A stretch of 40,090 nt of DNA from Acidobacteriota bacterium (GCA_022562495.1 JADFPE010000008.1:1-40090), one strand, 5' to 3'; shown: positions 22,410 to 31,899, counted from the first letter of the stretch. Notes: generated by a model from the sequence alone, not told the origin. Made by a program: numbers and translations.

Positions 22410-25142
22410 TCACGGCATCCCTGACGCGTCTGCTTCCGCCTCAGCAGGTTGCGCGAGCTGGCGCAGCACGTACGGCAGGATGCCACCGTGGCGGTAGTAG
22501 CGCAGCTCCTCCGGGGTGTCGATCCGCACGGTCGCCGTGAACTCATGCGCGGCGCCGTCCGGCGCCACGGCGCGCACCGTCGCCTCGCCGCGCGGCGCGA
22601 GCCCGTCGGTGATACCGGTGATGTCGAACGTCTCGCGACCGGTCAGTCCGAGCGCCGCAACGCTGTCCCCGTCCTTGAACTGCAGCGGCAACACCCCCAT
22701 GAACACCAGATTGCTCCGATGAATCCGCTCGAAGCTCTCGGCGATGACGGCGTGGACGCCCAGCAACATGGTGCCCTTGGCGGCCCAGTCGCGGGAAGAA
22801 CCCGACCCGTACTCCGTGCCGGCCAGGACGAGCAGCGGCACCCCGGCCTCGGCGTATCGCATCGCGGCATCGTAGATGCTCAGCTCCTCGCCGTCCGGCT
22901 GATACCGCGTCCAGCCGCCCTCGGTCCCGGGCGCCAGCTGATTGCGGAGCCGGATGTTCGCGAAGGTGCCCCGCATCATCACCTCGTGGTTGCCGCGCCG
23001 GCTCCCAAACGAGTTGAAGTCCTGTGGGTCCACTCCACGCGAAATCAGATACCTCCCGGCCGGCCCGTCTACAGGGATGGCGCCCGCCGGGGAGATGTGG
23101 TCGGTCGTCACGCTGTCGCCCAACAGCGCCAGGACTCGCGCGCCCAGGACGTCCACCCGGGCCGCCGGCGTCGGCGCCAGGTTCTCGAAGAACGGCGGGT
23201 TGCGCACGTAGGTGGAGTCGTCGTCCCACGAGAAGCGCTGGCCGGTCGGCGCCGGCAGCCCGCGCCACCGTTCGTCGCCGTCGAACACCCCGCGATACTT
23301 CGACGTGAACTGCTCGGTGCGCACCGCGGCGGTCATCGCCGTCTGGATCTCGGCGGCCGACGGCCAGATGTCGCGCAGGAACACATCCCTCCCGTCTCGA
23401 TCCCGCCCGAGCGGCTCGGTGGTGAGGTCGACGGTCATCCACCCCGCCAGGGCATACGCGACCACGAGCGGCGGCGACGCCAAGTAGTTGGCGCGCACCT
23501 GCGACTGCACGCGACCCTCGAAGTTCCGGTTGCCGCTGAGGACCGACACGACCACCAGGTCGCGCGTCTTCACCTCGGCCGAGACATCCTCGGGCAGCGG
23601 CCCGCTGTTGCCGATGCAGGTGGTGCACCCGTAGCCGACCAACCGGAACCCGAGCTGGGCGAGCGGCGTCATCAACCCGGCCGCCTCGAGATACTCGGTG
23701 ACCACCAGCGACCCGGGCGCGAGACTGGTCTTCACCCAGGGCTTCGGCATCAACCCACTCGCGGCCGCCTTCTGCGCCAGCAGCCCAGCGGCGATCATCA
23801 CGCTCGGATTCGACGTGTTGGTGCAGCTCGTGATGGCGGCGATGACCACCGCACCGTGGTCGAGCCCGGCGCCGTTGCCGTTCGCCGACGCGACCGGTCG
23901 CGCGTCGCGACCCGCCAGCAGCTCCTGCAACGCGCCCGCGAACGCGGTCTTGGCCTGCGTGAGCGGCACCCGATCCTGCGGACGCTTCGGACCGGCAAGG
24001 CTCGGCTCGACCTCGCCGAGGTCGAACTCGACGACGCTCGTGTAGAGGGGATCGGCAGCGGCGACGCCGAACATCCCCTGCGCCCGGGCATACGCGTCGA
24101 CCAGGGCGACCTGCCGGACGTCCCGGCCGGTCAACGTCAGATAGTCGAGGGTCATCTGGTCGATCGGGCAGATGGCGACCGTGGACCCGTACTCGGGCGA
24201 CATGTTGCCCAGAGTGGCACGATCCTCCAGCGTCAGCGACGCGAGCCCCGGGCCGAAGAACTCCACGAACTTCCCGACGACCCCGTACCCGCGAAGCCGT
24301 TCGGTGATGGTCAGCACCAGGTCAGTCGTGGTCGTGCCCTGCGGTAGCCGCCCAATCAGCTTGAACCCGAGCACCTCGGGGATGAGCATCGAGATCGGCT
24401 GCCCGAGCATCGCCGCCTCCGCCTCGATGCCACCGACGCCCCAGCCCAGGACCCCCAGCCCGTTGACCATCGTCGTGTGCGAGTCGGTGCCGACGAGTGT
24501 GTCCGGGTACGCCATGGCGCCATCGCCGGTGCCGTCGGTGCAGACAACCCGCGCCAGATACTCGAGGTTCACCTGGTGCACAATGCCGGTGTCGGGCGGC
24601 ACGACCCGGAAGTTGTCGAACGCCTGCTGTCCCCACTTCAGAAACGCATAGCGCTCCTTGTTGCGCGAGAATTCGAGCTGTGCGTTCAGATCGAAGGCGT
24701 TCGCCTGGCGAAAGTGATCCACCTGCACCGAGTGGTCGATGACCAGCTCTGCCGGCTGCAGCGGGTTGATGCGTTCCGGGTCTCCCCCGAGCCGGACGAC
24801 GCCGTCGCGCATGGCCGCCAGGTCGACCACGACCGGCACGCCGGTGAAGTCCTGCAGCAGGACCCGCGACGGCATGAAAGGGATTTCCTTGGTCGCACGC
24901 GCCTGCGGGTCCCAGCCGGCGAGCGCCTGGATGTCGTCCGGCGTGACGCTGTGCCCATCTTCGCGTCGCAGCAGGTTCTCGAGCAGGATCTTCAACGAGT
25001 ACGGCAGCCGCGCCACATTCGGAAAGCCGGCGCGCTCGAGCGCCGGCAGACTGTGAAACGACACGGTGATGTCGCCGACGGACAACGCGGTGCGGGTCCC
25101 AAACGTGTTGTGGGTGCTCATCTGCATGTTCCGTGGTGTCAT
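22410..25142 (-). CDS. acnA: Aconitate hydratase AcnA
   Basis: A 910-residue enzyme, the usual size of AcnA. It interconverts citrate and isocitrate in the TCA cycle through a [4Fe-4S] cluster. The cluster cysteines are in [18 protein letters not shown] and in [14 protein letters not shown]. Further landmarks are [20 protein letters not shown], the swivel-domain [15 protein letters not shown] and [14 protein letters not shown]. Three Met codons (25142, 25127 and 25121) could start it. The third, [10 protein letters not shown], matches the family best. Some AcnA proteins also bind RNA when iron is short. The peptidase gene follows in the same direction. The 5' ends of acnA and the divergent endonuclease IV gene are about 180 bases apart. 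Confidence 0.97.
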   Translation of the reverse strand: MTPRNMQMSTHNTFGTRTALSVGDITVSFHSLPALERAGFPNVARLPYSLKILLENLLRREDGHSVTPDDIQALAGWDPQARATKEIPFMPSRVLLQDFTGVPVVVDLAAMRDGVVRLGGDPERINPLQPAELVIDHSVQVDHFRQANAFDLNAQLEFSRNKERYAFLKWGQQAFDNFRVVPPDTGIVHQVNLEYLARVVCTDGTGDGAMAYPDTLVGTDSHTTMVNGLGVLGWGVGGIEAEAAMLGQPISMLIPEVLGFKLIGRLPQGTTTTDLVLTITERLRGYGVVGKFVEFFGPGLASLTLEDRATLGNMSPEYGSTVAICPIDQMTLDYLTLTGRDVRQVALVDAYARAQGMFGVAAADPLYTSVVEFDLGEVEPSLAGPKRPQDRVPLTQAKTAFAGALQELLAGRDARPVASANGNGAGLDHGAVVIAAITSCTNTSNPSVMIAAGLLAQKAAASGLMPKPWVKTSLAPGSLVVTEYLEAAGLMTPLAQLGFRLVGYGCTTCIGNSGPLPEDVSAEVKTRDLVVVSVLSGNRNFEGRVQSQVRANYLASPPLVVAYALAGWMTVDLTTEPLGRDRDGRDVFLRDIWPSAAEIQTAMTAAVRTEQFTSKYRGVFDGDERWRGLPAPTGQRFSWDDDSTYVRNPPFFENLAPTPAARVDVLGARVLALLGDSVTTDHISPAGAIPVDGPAGRYLISRGVDPQDFNSFGSRRGNHEVMMRGTFANIRLRNQLAPGTEGGWTRYQPDGEELSIYDAAMRYAEAGVPLLVLAGTEYGSGSSRDWAAKGTMLLGVHAVIAESFERIHRSNLVFMGVLPLQFKDGDSVAALGLTGRETFDITGITDGLAPRGEATVRAVAPDGAAHEFTATVRIDTPEELRYYRHGGILPYVLRQLAQPAEAEADASGMP

Positions 25143-25324
25143 GACGAACCTGACAACGGACCGCTGAAACTTTGATTGTCCTTCACCGTTCCGCGCTCGC
25201 GCAAGTCGGCCGGGGACGCCACTCGGTGTACGCTTATCAACCGCTGACAGGCCGGTTGGCCACCCGCCGCCCTGGCTCGGTGTTGCCGCGGCGGAGACGG
25301 CAGCCCGTGTTGCGCAGTGTACCC

Positions 25325-26218
25325 ATGCCCAGACTCGGAGCGCACATGTCGATCGCCGGCGGGTTGCCGCGCGCGGTGGAACGTGCGCGGGCAGCCCACT
25401 GCGACACCCTGCAGGTCTTCACCAAGTCGTCCGGCCAGTGGCGGGCGCGACCGCTGCCAGACGCCGAGATCGCCGAGTTCAGACGGCTCAGCAAAGAGCT
25501 CGATGTCCACCCGGTCATCGCCCACGCCAGCTATCTGATCAACCTGGCGGCGCCGGACGACGCCCTGCGCCGCCGATCTGGCGCCGCGCTCGGTGAGGAG
25601 CTCGACCGGGCCGAGGCGCTCGGGTTGCTCGGGGTGGTGCTCCATCCCGGGTCCTACACGACGACCACCGAGGCAGAGGGTCTTGCCCGGATCGCCGACG
25701 GCATTGCCGGGGTGCTCGCCGACCGCGGGGACCAGCGGACGATGCTGCTACTCGAGCACACCGCCGGGCAGGGCACCAACCTGGGCCATACGTTCGAGCA
25801 GCTCGGGACCATCATCACCGAGGTCGAGCGAGCCGGGACGGCGACACGAATCGGCGTGTGTCTCGACACGTGCCACCTACTGGCCGCCGGGTACGACCTT
25901 GGTTCCGACACCGGCTACGCCGACACGATGCGCCAACTCGATACATGTGTGGGGCTCGACCGTCTCCGGGCGCTCCACCTCAACGATTCGAAGACACCGC
26001 TCGGCAGCCGTGTGGACCGGCACACCCACATCGGCAGCGGTCACGTCGGGCTCAGCGCGTTCCGGCGTCTGCTCACAGACCCGCGACTGGACGACCTGCC
26101 GATGGTGCTCGAGACCCCGAAGGCGCACTCGAGCACGACCGGAGATATCGAGCCCGACCCGATGGACCTGGAAAATCTACGGACGCTCAGGACACTGATG
26201 GTGGGGGACGCACCCTGA
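25325..26218 (+). CDS. nfo: Endonuclease IV (AP endonuclease)
   Basis: A 297-residue TIM-barrel nuclease. The start at 25325 ([20 protein letters not shown]) is the family N-terminus. The extra 51 residues in the track are upstream DNA. Zinc-ligand segments are visible in order: [66 protein letters not shown] and MVLETPK. It cuts DNA at abasic sites during base-excision repair, using three zinc ions. It is transcribed away from aconitase and has no operon partner. Nothing unusual is seen. Confidence 0.96.
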   Translation: MPRLGAHMSIAGGLPRAVERARAAHCDTLQVFTKSSGQWRARPLPDAEIAEFRRLSKELDVHPVIAHASYLINLAAPDDALRRRSGAALGEELDRAEALGLLGVVLHPGSYTTTTEAEGLARIADGIAGVLADRGDQRTMLLLEHTAGQGTNLGHTFEQLGTIITEVERAGTATRIGVCLDTCHLLAAGYDLGSDTGYADTMRQLDTCVGLDRLRALHLNDSKTPLGSRVDRHTHIGSGHVGLSAFRRLLTDPRLDDLPMVLETPKAHSSTTGDIEPDPMDLENLRTLRTLMVGDAP

Positions 26219-26240
26219 CCCGTGGCTTCGGGCGTGCCAG

Positions 26241-26774
26241 TCACTCGCCGAATACGTCGGCCTCGAACGTGAACAACCTGACGCCGGTCCGCCATGCGTC
26301 GGGCGCTAGACCGGCCTTCACGCAGGTCTCTGAGATGAAGGTGTCCCGGTCCCACCCCCATTCGGTCGGCACCTGGGGCAGCAGCAGACCCCGGTGCGTC
26401 CCCTGCTCGACGACGAGCCCGTGTCGCCCCACCTCGATGTTGGCGGGATCCGCGACCGGCTCGATCGGGCCGAGCACGGAGATCTCCAGGACGACCTCGG
26501 GCAGGTCATCCAGCGGCAACGGCGGGAATCGCGGGTCCCGGGTTGCGGCGTCGCCGGCGCATTGGGCCACGATGTCGACCAGTGGAGCGTCACCGTCGAC
26601 CGACCCGAGGCAGCCCCGGAGCCGGTTGTTGTGCCGGATGGTGACGAAGGCGCCGGTCCGTCGGGCCAGCCCGCCAACCGCCGCCGGCGTCTCAACCGGT
26701 CGACCCTCGAGTCTGGCGGCGATCGCCCGACGCGCGAGTTGCAACAACGCCTGTCGTTCGTGCGGTTCCAGCAT
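26241..26774 (-). CDS. amrA: AMMECR1-domain protein (AmmeMemoRadiSam system A)
   Basis: A 177-residue protein. The start at 26774 (MLEPHERQALLQLARRAI) has a GGGAG at good distance. The longer frame in the track crosses a repeat. The AMMECR1 signature RGCLGSVDGDAPLVDIV is followed by AAATRDPRFPPL-like AATRDPRFPPLPLDDL, LEISVLGPIEPV, VEQGTHRGLLLPQVP and ETCVKAGL. It is the A member of the widespread AMMECR1-MEMO1-radical SAM trio, whose reaction is unknown. The MEMO1 gene lies 125 bases upstream on the same strand. The radical SAM gene is not in this window. Confidence 0.93.
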   Translation of the reverse strand: MLEPHERQALLQLARRAIAARLEGRPVETPAAVGGLARRTGAFVTIRHNNRLRGCLGSVDGDAPLVDIVAQCAGDAATRDPRFPPLPLDDLPEVVLEISVLGPIEPVADPANIEVGRHGLVVEQGTHRGLLLPQVPTEWGWDRDTFISETCVKAGLAPDAWRTGVRLFTFEADVFGE

Positions 26775-26801
26775 CCCCAGCACTCCCAGCAGCCCGCTCC
26801 A

Positions 26802-26836
26802 GGCCCTCACCCCGACCTCGAGGGAGAGGGAGACAC
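26802..26836. repeat. CCCTCACCCC dispersed palindromic repeat, copy 2
   Basis: GGCCCTCACCCCGACCTCGA followed by GGGAGAGGGAGACA. It matches copy 1 at 6017-6056 apart from a short internal deletion. It lies between the two Amr genes. Confidence 0.75.
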
Positions 26837-26899
26837 CGGAATCTCTCACCCGCTCCTCACACCCCCGCGGGCTCACAGCATCCGAGGGCGGCGACACCC

Positions 26900-27805
26900 T
26901 CAGGCGTGTCCCGTCTCCTGTCGCCTGTCTCCTGTCTCCTCGGGAGGTCGGTCAAAGCAACCCAGGACGGCGGCGAGATAGCCGACGACGGCGGTCTTGT
27001 CGCCCGAGACATCTCCCGAGTCTGCGTAGCACAACGCTCGGGCGTCCCGCGCCCCGAGCGCGGCGGCCGCCATCATGACCGCGACGGCGGCGCCGCCGCC
27101 GCAGGCGACACACCGGCCTCGCTCGTGCGTCGGATAGCGCTCGTACTCCGCCAGCAACCCGTCCGGATCGAAACGAGTGACATAGTCGATGACCACGCCG
27201 TCGAGCGAGGCCGCACGGTCGGCGTCGAAGTAGTGCGAGAGATCGGTACTGGCCACGAGCAGCGGTCTCAGCCCGGCGAGTGTCCCGGCCAGCGCCTCGG
27301 CCAACGCCACGATCGTCCCGCGTTCCTGATAGCCGATGACCAACGGCACGATCGGGGTCTCAGGCAGGACATGACGCAAGAACGGCAGCTGCATCTCGAG
27401 CGAGTGCTCGCGCACGTGCGCGGTCGGGTGGGTCCTGATACACGGTGCGCGCATCAGCTGGTCAGCGACCCCTGAGGCCACAGGCACCGGGCCGAGGGGG
27501 GTGTCGAACGCCCCGCTCGGGTAGATCGCCACCCCGTCGAACCCCACATGGTGCGACGGCCCGACCAGCACCGCGACGTCATAGGCGCGGCCCGCCACTG
27601 CCTGATAGGCGTGGGCAGCGACCGGACCCGAGTAGACGAGACCGGCATGCGGCACGATGATGGCAACGATGTCGCCCGACGGGGTGTCCTCGACGGCCGC
27701 GAGATGGGAGGTCACCGCCGCGCGCAATGGCGCCTCGGCGGCCGGATACCAGCTACCGGCCACCGCCGGCGGCCTTACGAGCTCATCACGCTCAGCGTGT
27801 GCCAT
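26900..27805 (-). CDS. amrB: MEMO1-family protein (AmmeMemoRadiSam system B)
   Basis: A 301-residue protein. The start at 27805 (MAHAERDELVRPPAVAGSWY) is chosen at the family motif VAGSWYP. The longer frame upstream runs through a repeat. Other hallmarks are IIVPHAGLVYSGPVAAHAY, VGPSHHVGFDG, STDLSHYFD, GRCVACGGGAA and YADSGDVSGDKTAVVGYLA. The fold is related to extradiol dioxygenases and carries a Cys and His residues in the would-be active site. The last dozen residues (EETGDRRQETGHA) are encoded by a heptamer array and are not part of the family. It acts with AmrA and a radical SAM protein in an unknown modification. Confidence 0.93.
   Translation of the reverse strand: MAHAERDELVRPPAVAGSWYPAAEAPLRAAVTSHLAAVEDTPSGDIVAIIVPHAGLVYSGPVAAHAYQAVAGRAYDVAVLVGPSHHVGFDGVAIYPSGAFDTPLGPVPVASGVADQLMRAPCIRTHPTAHVREHSLEMQLPFLRHVLPETPIVPLVIGYQERGTIVALAEALAGTLAGLRPLLVASTDLSHYFDADRAASLDGVVIDYVTRFDPDGLLAEYERYPTHERGRCVACGGGAAVAVMMAAAALGARDARALCYADSGDVSGDKTAVVGYLAAVLGCFDRPPEETGDRRQETGHA
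26913..26940. repeat. Heptamer array inside the 3' end of amrB
   Basis: Four tandem units GTCTCCT GTCGCCT GTCTCCT GTCTCCT. They are translated on the minus strand as the C-terminal tail of the MEMO1 protein. Confidence 0.75.
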
Positions 27806-27829
27806 CTCGAACCCGCGCATCCATCGTGG

Positions 27830-27975
27830 TCCGTTGCATACAGGTCGGCGCGGCGCCGAGGCGCCCGCCCCAGCAGTCGCACGGAGGGAGACTTCCGGCA
27901 GTAGTCGACCCCGTTGAGCGGACAGCCCAGCGCCGGTCCTGGCGGGATGCACCGGCGGACCAATGCCGGCGTACT
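27830..27975. repeat. Dispersed repeat related to the MITE-like element, copy upstream of amrB
   Basis: GGAGGGAGACTTCCGGCAGT and GGCGGGATGCACCGGCGG line up with GGAGGGAGCCTACGGGCAGT and GACGGGATGCATCGGCGG at 14049-14110. A further shared scrap is TTGCATACAGGTCGG, compare TCGCATACAGGCCGG at 19651. The repeat fills the upstream region of amrB. The sequence from here to 28055 has no gene. Confidence 0.6.
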
Positions 27976-28055
27976 CATGAAACGGGCCATTTGGTCGCAC
28001 ATACGAGATCCGGTGTCGAAGGACGCCCTCCGCCGCCCAACGTGCCTGCGGTCTG

Positions 28056-28247
28056 TCACTCGTCAGTACGCCGCCGGATTGCGATACGGACCCCAATATA
28101 GACCACGAGCGTCAGGATGGCCGGACTCCCCATGACCAACCAGAACGGGTCGACGGTCAGCCCGACGACAAGCGACAGCACGCCGAGGATCAGCATGATC
28201 CCCACCATCCACGGCGGATGCTGGAACAGCGGGCGCTCGTCGGACAT
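28056..28247 (-). CDS. Small two-helix membrane protein
   Basis: A 63-residue protein, MSDERPLFQHPPWMVGIMLI at the N-terminus, with two hydrophobic helices (MVGIMLILGVLSLVVGL and SPAILTLVVYIGVRIAI) joined by a short DPFWLVMG turn. It ends in a basic/acidic tail. The frame in the track is longer but begins in non-coding sequence; ATG 28247 is the natural start. No family is recognised. It lies alone between repeats. The ribosome-binding site is weak (AGAGG very close to the start). It is likely to be real because of the clean membrane topology and codon use. Confidence 0.55.
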   Translation of the reverse strand: MSDERPLFQHPPWMVGIMLILGVLSLVVGLTVDPFWLVMGSPAILTLVVYIGVRIAIRRRTDE

Positions 28248-28336
28248 ACCTCTGATGGGATTGTTGCACACCGCATGGCAACGCGGGTCGGCCAGCCGGG
28301 ATGCCGTTGACCCGGGAGACCGACTGTGGTTGGAGA

Positions 28337-28380
28337 CGCTAGTCGTTCGTGGTCCAAGTCCGGCGTCGCACCGAGACCCG
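28337..28380. repeat. GTCCGGCGTCGCACCGAG repeat, copy 1
   Basis: The core GTCCGGCGTCGCACCGAG (28358-28375) is preceded by CTAGTCGTTCGTGG. The same core recurs at 31835 and 32589, each with a CTAG about 16-20 bases upstream. The rest of 28248-28537 holds no gene. Confidence 0.65.
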
Positions 28381-28537
28381 TTCTGCGAGACGCCACGTCT
28401 GGCCAGTGCACGGCGCGACGCAGGAACACACTGGCAGTCTGTGACCCCCTGATCTCGAAGCCCAGCGCAGGCCTCGCGAGATTCAGCGCCGCTCGAATGC
28501 AGCCAAACGTGCTCCACGGACTGCGAGAGATGATGCC

Positions 28538-29262
28538 ATGCACACGCGGATGCGACGGATCCTATCGGTCGCGTTCCTGTGCGGGATCGGGATGGCGGCC
28601 GTACACGCCGTCGCTGATGACGACTACACGGACGAGATCGAGGCGTGGCGGGTCGAGCACGAGGCGCAGCTCGAGGCCGACGACGGCTGGTTGACTGTGT
28701 CCGCGCTGTTCTTCCTGCGTGAGGGCGAGAACAACTTCGGGTCGAGCCCGCGCAACGACCTCACCCTACCGGACGGCGTCCCGGCCGAGGCGGGCGTCTT
28801 CGAGGTGCGCCACGGCACAGTGACGCTCCACGCGCCGACCGGGCGCACCCTCCCGGTCACCGGCGAGCCGGTCACACACGCGCAGCTCTACCCATCCGAG
28901 CGCCGCGCGACGCTCACTAGATGAACATCCTGGGCGACATCGAGACCGACACGAGCACGGGGTATGTGACGTTGACGGTGGCGGGGAAGGAGGTACGGAT
29001 GCTGCCGGTCGACTCCGGCCGGCGGCTGTGGTTCATCATGCGCGACCTGACCAGTAGCGACGACACGTACCCGGCGGCGCGGTTCCTCTACGCCGACGCG
29101 CCGGATGCCGATGGGTGGACGACCGTGGACTTCAACATGGCGTACAACCCACCGTGCGCGTTCAACCCGTACACGACCTGTCCGCTGCCGCCGCCCGACA
29201 ATCGCCTGGATGTGCGCATCGAGGCAGGCGAGAAGAACTACAAGGGACCGGGAGCACACTGA
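28538..29262 (+). pseudogene. DUF1684 protein gene with internal deletion
   Basis: Two adjacent ORFs are the ends of one gene. The first starts with a signal peptide (RILSVAFLCGIGMAAVHAVA). It continues as the DUF1684 N-terminal pattern EIEAWRVEHEAQLEADDGWL, TVSALFFLREGENNFGSSP, but ends at ATLTR with a TGA. The second starts MNILGDIETDTSTGYVTLTV and reaches FNMAYNPPCAFNPYTTCPLP, the typical DUF1684 C-terminus. In intact members some 70 residues, including the HHSGxRxAIRxRD region, lie between the two. Here they are gone and the frame is shifted at about 28912-28922. DUF1684 proteins are exported and of unknown function. Expression of the second ORF alone is possible but unlikely to be useful. 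Confidence 0.85.
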
Positions 29263-29291
29263 GGGTCCCACACGCACGCGTCTCTGCGGGC

Positions 29292-29531
29292 CTACGCAAA
29301 ACCGATCAACTCGGCGGCAATGATCGTGTTGCACTGCGGGCACGAGATGATGTGACCCCGACGCGGCAGGGTCGACGTGAAGTTGACCCGTGTACGGAGC
29401 AGCCGCGCCACGTTCACGACCTCGATCTCCTCCCGACAATGCGGACACCGGGCCGCGTACTCCAGTGTGTACTCCGCCTCGGCCTCGCGGCCGGACTCGC
29501 CGCGCTCGACGTGCGTACTCGTGGCCACCAT
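29292..29531 (-). CDS. Small zinc-ribbon protein
   Basis: A 79-residue protein. Start ATG 29531 has AAGGAG five bases upstream, better than the track start at 29546. The two knuckles CPHC and CPQC stand about 30 residues apart: EYAARCPHCREEIEVVNVAR and RGHIISCPQCNTIIAAEL. Such pairs bind one zinc ion. The role is unknown; small zinc ribbons may bind nucleic acid or partner proteins. The first 20 residues are acidic and likely disordered. The gene stands alone, with a 13-base palindrome GGCACCTGGTGCC at 29542-29554 just upstream that could be an operator. Confidence 0.82.
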   Translation of the reverse strand: MVATSTHVERGESGREAEAEYTLEYAARCPHCREEIEVVNVARLLRTRVNFTSTLPRRGHIISCPQCNTIIAAELIGFA

Positions 29532-29940
29532 GTTGCTCCTTGGCACCTGGTGCCTATGCGGACGGACATCTGATAGCGGAACGGCTCTCGGACGCGACCA
29601 TCCGTCACGTGTGCCGCGCGCCAGCCCCCCTGCCGCCTCCCACGACAGACATCCAGATTATCGGTCGACACCCCGCAGAAATTCACACTTTGGCGGTCGA
29701 CTTCTGAGGTCTGAAGACGTTGAGCGGAACGCTCGGCCGCCACCGCGCCCGAGCGTAGAGGTCCGGCAGGCTGGTGGTGCGGTCGGTCTCGAGTCGGGTG
29801 CGATAGACCCGGTCAGAGTGGCGGCGCCTGTGGATCTACAGCCGCGCAGGAACACTGACCGCGCTCTCCCTTGCGGGATGTCCCACCCGCACATCGGGAA
29901 TTCTGTTGCGCACCCCTGGAGCGGAACACTAGCATCAGGT
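29532..29940. other. 409-base non-coding region upstream of gatC
   Basis: No gene is supported. It contains the palindrome GGCACCTGGTGCC (29542-29554) near the zinc-ribbon start. At its right end is the repeat end CGGAACACTAG (29922-29932), nine bases before the gatC start. The gatC promoter could not be located. Confidence 0.5.
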
Positions 29941-30234
29941 GTGACCACCCTGAGCCGATCAGACGTCGAGCGGATTGCGGCCCTGGCACATCTCGAGCTG
30001 ACCGAGTCCGAGACGGATCGGTTTACTCGGCAGCTCGGCGAGATCCTGTCCTATTTCGACCGGCTCCAGCAGATCGATACAACAGGCGTACCGGCCACGA
30101 CCCACCCCGTCACCTCGGCCCCGGTCATGCGAGCCGACAACCGGCGTCCCTCGATGCCGCGTGACGAGGCGCTGGCCAACGCCCCGGACTCCTGCGGTGA
30201 CGGGCTGTTCAGGGTCCCGAGGGTCATCGGGTGA
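29941..30234 (+). CDS. gatC: Asp/Glu-tRNA amidotransferase subunit C
   Basis: A 97-residue protein. The track gives a much longer frame, but the family begins at GTG 29941 (VTTLSRSDVERIAALAHLEL). Further matches are EILSYFDRLQQIDTTGVPAT, and APVMRADNRRPSMPRDEALA near the end, then DGLFRVPRVIG. GatC wraps around GatA in the GatCAB complex that amidates mischarged Glu-tRNA(Gln) or Asp-tRNA(Asn). Its stop overlaps the gatA start (TGATG). The start lies within ten bases of a dispersed repeat end. Confidence 0.93.
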   Translation: MTTLSRSDVERIAALAHLELTESETDRFTRQLGEILSYFDRLQQIDTTGVPATTHPVTSAPVMRADNRRPSMPRDEALANAPDSCGDGLFRVPRVIG

Positions 30235-31715
30235 TGACAGCCTCCTCCATCCAGACCATTGCCGACATCCGCACCGCGATGGCGGAGGGCCTGACGGCGG
30301 TCGACATCTGCGCACAGTATCTGGAGCGCATCGCTGCGCACGACGGCCCTATCCACGCGTTCACGCATGTCGCCAAGGAACAGGCGCTCGAGCGCGCCGA
30401 GTCGATCGACCGACGGGGCGCAGAGGACCCTGACCTGCCGCTCGCCGGTGTGCCGGTGGCGGTCAAGGACAACATCTGCACGCGGGGACTGCCGACCACC
30501 GCGTCGTCGCGCATCCTCGAGGGGTTCGTGGCGCCGTACGACGCCACGGTGATCGATCGGCTGACCAAAGCGGGGGCGGTGGTCATCGGAAAGACCAACT
30601 GTGATGAGTTCGCGATGGGCTCGACCACCGAGCACTCCGTCTCGGGGCCGACACACAACCCCTGGGATCTCGAACGGGTGCCGGGTGGCTCGAGTGGCGG
30701 GTCGGCCGCCGCGGTGGCAGCGCGACTCTCGCCGATCGCGGTGGGGTCGGACACCGGCGGCTCGATCCGGCAGCCAGCTGCCTTCTGCGGGATCGTCGGT
30801 CTGAAACCGACCTATGGACGGGTCTCGCGCTACGGGCTGCTCGCGTTCGCGTCATCGCTCGACCAGATCGGCCCATTCGCGCTGACTGTGTCCGACGCGG
30901 CCACGCTGCTCCAGGCGATCGCCGGTCAGGACTCCTGCGACGCCACCTCGGCCGTCGAGGCAGTGCCTGCGTTCGACGCGGCGCTGAGGGAACCGGTGCC
31001 GAACCCGACGATCGGGGTCCCGTGGCAGATTCTGGAAGACGGTGTCGATCCGGATGTCCACACCGCGTTCTCAGCGGCGATCGATGTACTGCGCGGACAG
31101 GGGGCGAAGATCGTCGACGTTCCGCTCCCGCACGCCGGCTACGCGGTCCCGACCTATTACGTGGTAGCGCCGGCCGAAGCCAGCTCCAACCTCGCGCGCT
31201 ACGACGGGGTGCGGTACGCGTATCGGGCGCCGGTCGACGCCGCCGGTGCCGATCTGACCTCGATGTACGACCGCACGCGTGACACCGGGTTCGGTGACGA
31301 AGTCAAGCGTCGCATCATGCTCGGCACCTACACCCTCAGCGCCGGCTACTACGACGCCTACTATCTCAAGGCCCAGCAGGTCCGAACCCTGATCCGACGC
31401 GACTACGACACCGCGTTCGAGCGGGTCGACGCGATCGCGATGCCGACCACGCCCACGCCGGCGTTCGGACTCGGCGAACGGTCCGACGACCCGCTACAGC
31501 TGTACATGGGGGACGTCTTCACGGCGAGCGCCAATCTGACCGGGCTGCCCGCAATCAGTCTGCCCTGCGGATATGGCGCGTCCGGGTTGCCGGTTGGACT
31601 TCAGCTCACCGGACGGGCGTTCGACGAAGAGACGCTGTTGCGACTCGGTGCGGGCTACGAGCGGGACGCCCCTTGGTGGCGCGACACGCCACCGGCAGCG
31701 GCCATCAGGGGCTAG
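30234..31715 (+). CDS. gatA: Asp/Glu-tRNA amidotransferase subunit A
   Basis: A 493-residue amidase. The Ser-cisSer-Lys triad is in place: Lys in VPVAVKDNICTRGLP, the loop VPGGSSGGSAAAVAAR, and the nucleophile region AVGSDTGGSIRQPAAFCG. It produces ammonia from glutamine for transamidation on tRNA by GatB. The start ATG 30234 shares a base with the gatC stop. GTG 30231 in the track is one codon earlier. gatB does not follow. A repeat and genes on the other strand come next, so gatB must be elsewhere on the chromosome. This unlinked layout is known in some bacteria. Confidence 0.96.
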   Translation: MTASSIQTIADIRTAMAEGLTAVDICAQYLERIAAHDGPIHAFTHVAKEQALERAESIDRRGAEDPDLPLAGVPVAVKDNICTRGLPTTASSRILEGFVAPYDATVIDRLTKAGAVVIGKTNCDEFAMGSTTEHSVSGPTHNPWDLERVPGGSSGGSAAAVAARLSPIAVGSDTGGSIRQPAAFCGIVGLKPTYGRVSRYGLLAFASSLDQIGPFALTVSDAATLLQAIAGQDSCDATSAVEAVPAFDAALREPVPNPTIGVPWQILEDGVDPDVHTAFSAAIDVLRGQGAKIVDVPLPHAGYAVPTYYVVAPAEASSNLARYDGVRYAYRAPVDAAGADLTSMYDRTRDTGFGDEVKRRIMLGTYTLSAGYYDAYYLKAQQVRTLIRRDYDTAFERVDAIAMPTTPTPAFGLGERSDDPLQLYMGDVFTASANLTGLPAISLPCGYGASGLPVGLQLTGRAFDEETLLRLGAGYERDAPWWRDTPPAAAIRG

Positions 31716-31815
31716 GCGTCGCGCCTGTGTCTCGCGACCCTGCGTCTGACATCGATACGCGACGACGGCGCAGCCTCGCTCGCAGACGCTGGCGTACACC
31801 CCCACACCGCGGCGG

Positions 31816-31875
31816 CTAGCAGTCGGTGGGGACAGTCCGGCGTCGCACCGAGCACGGTCAGGCGCACGTCTGACA
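31816..31875. repeat. GTCCGGCGTCGCACCGAG repeat, copy 2
   Basis: CTAGCAGTCGGTGGGGACAG (31816-31835) leads into the core at 31835-31852. The 31716-31899 stretch has no gene. Confidence 0.65.
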
Positions 31876-31899
31876 AGGCGCCATCCAGCGCGCCGCTAT

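Noticed and set aside
20618-24347. Plus-strand ORFs of 640 and 632 aa opposite pepF and acnA
   Set aside because: They are antisense shadows of two well-recognised enzymes.
28921-29262. Independent gene MNILGDIE...
   Set aside because: It matches the C-terminal half of DUF1684 proteins and directly follows the N-terminal half, so it is part of a broken gene.
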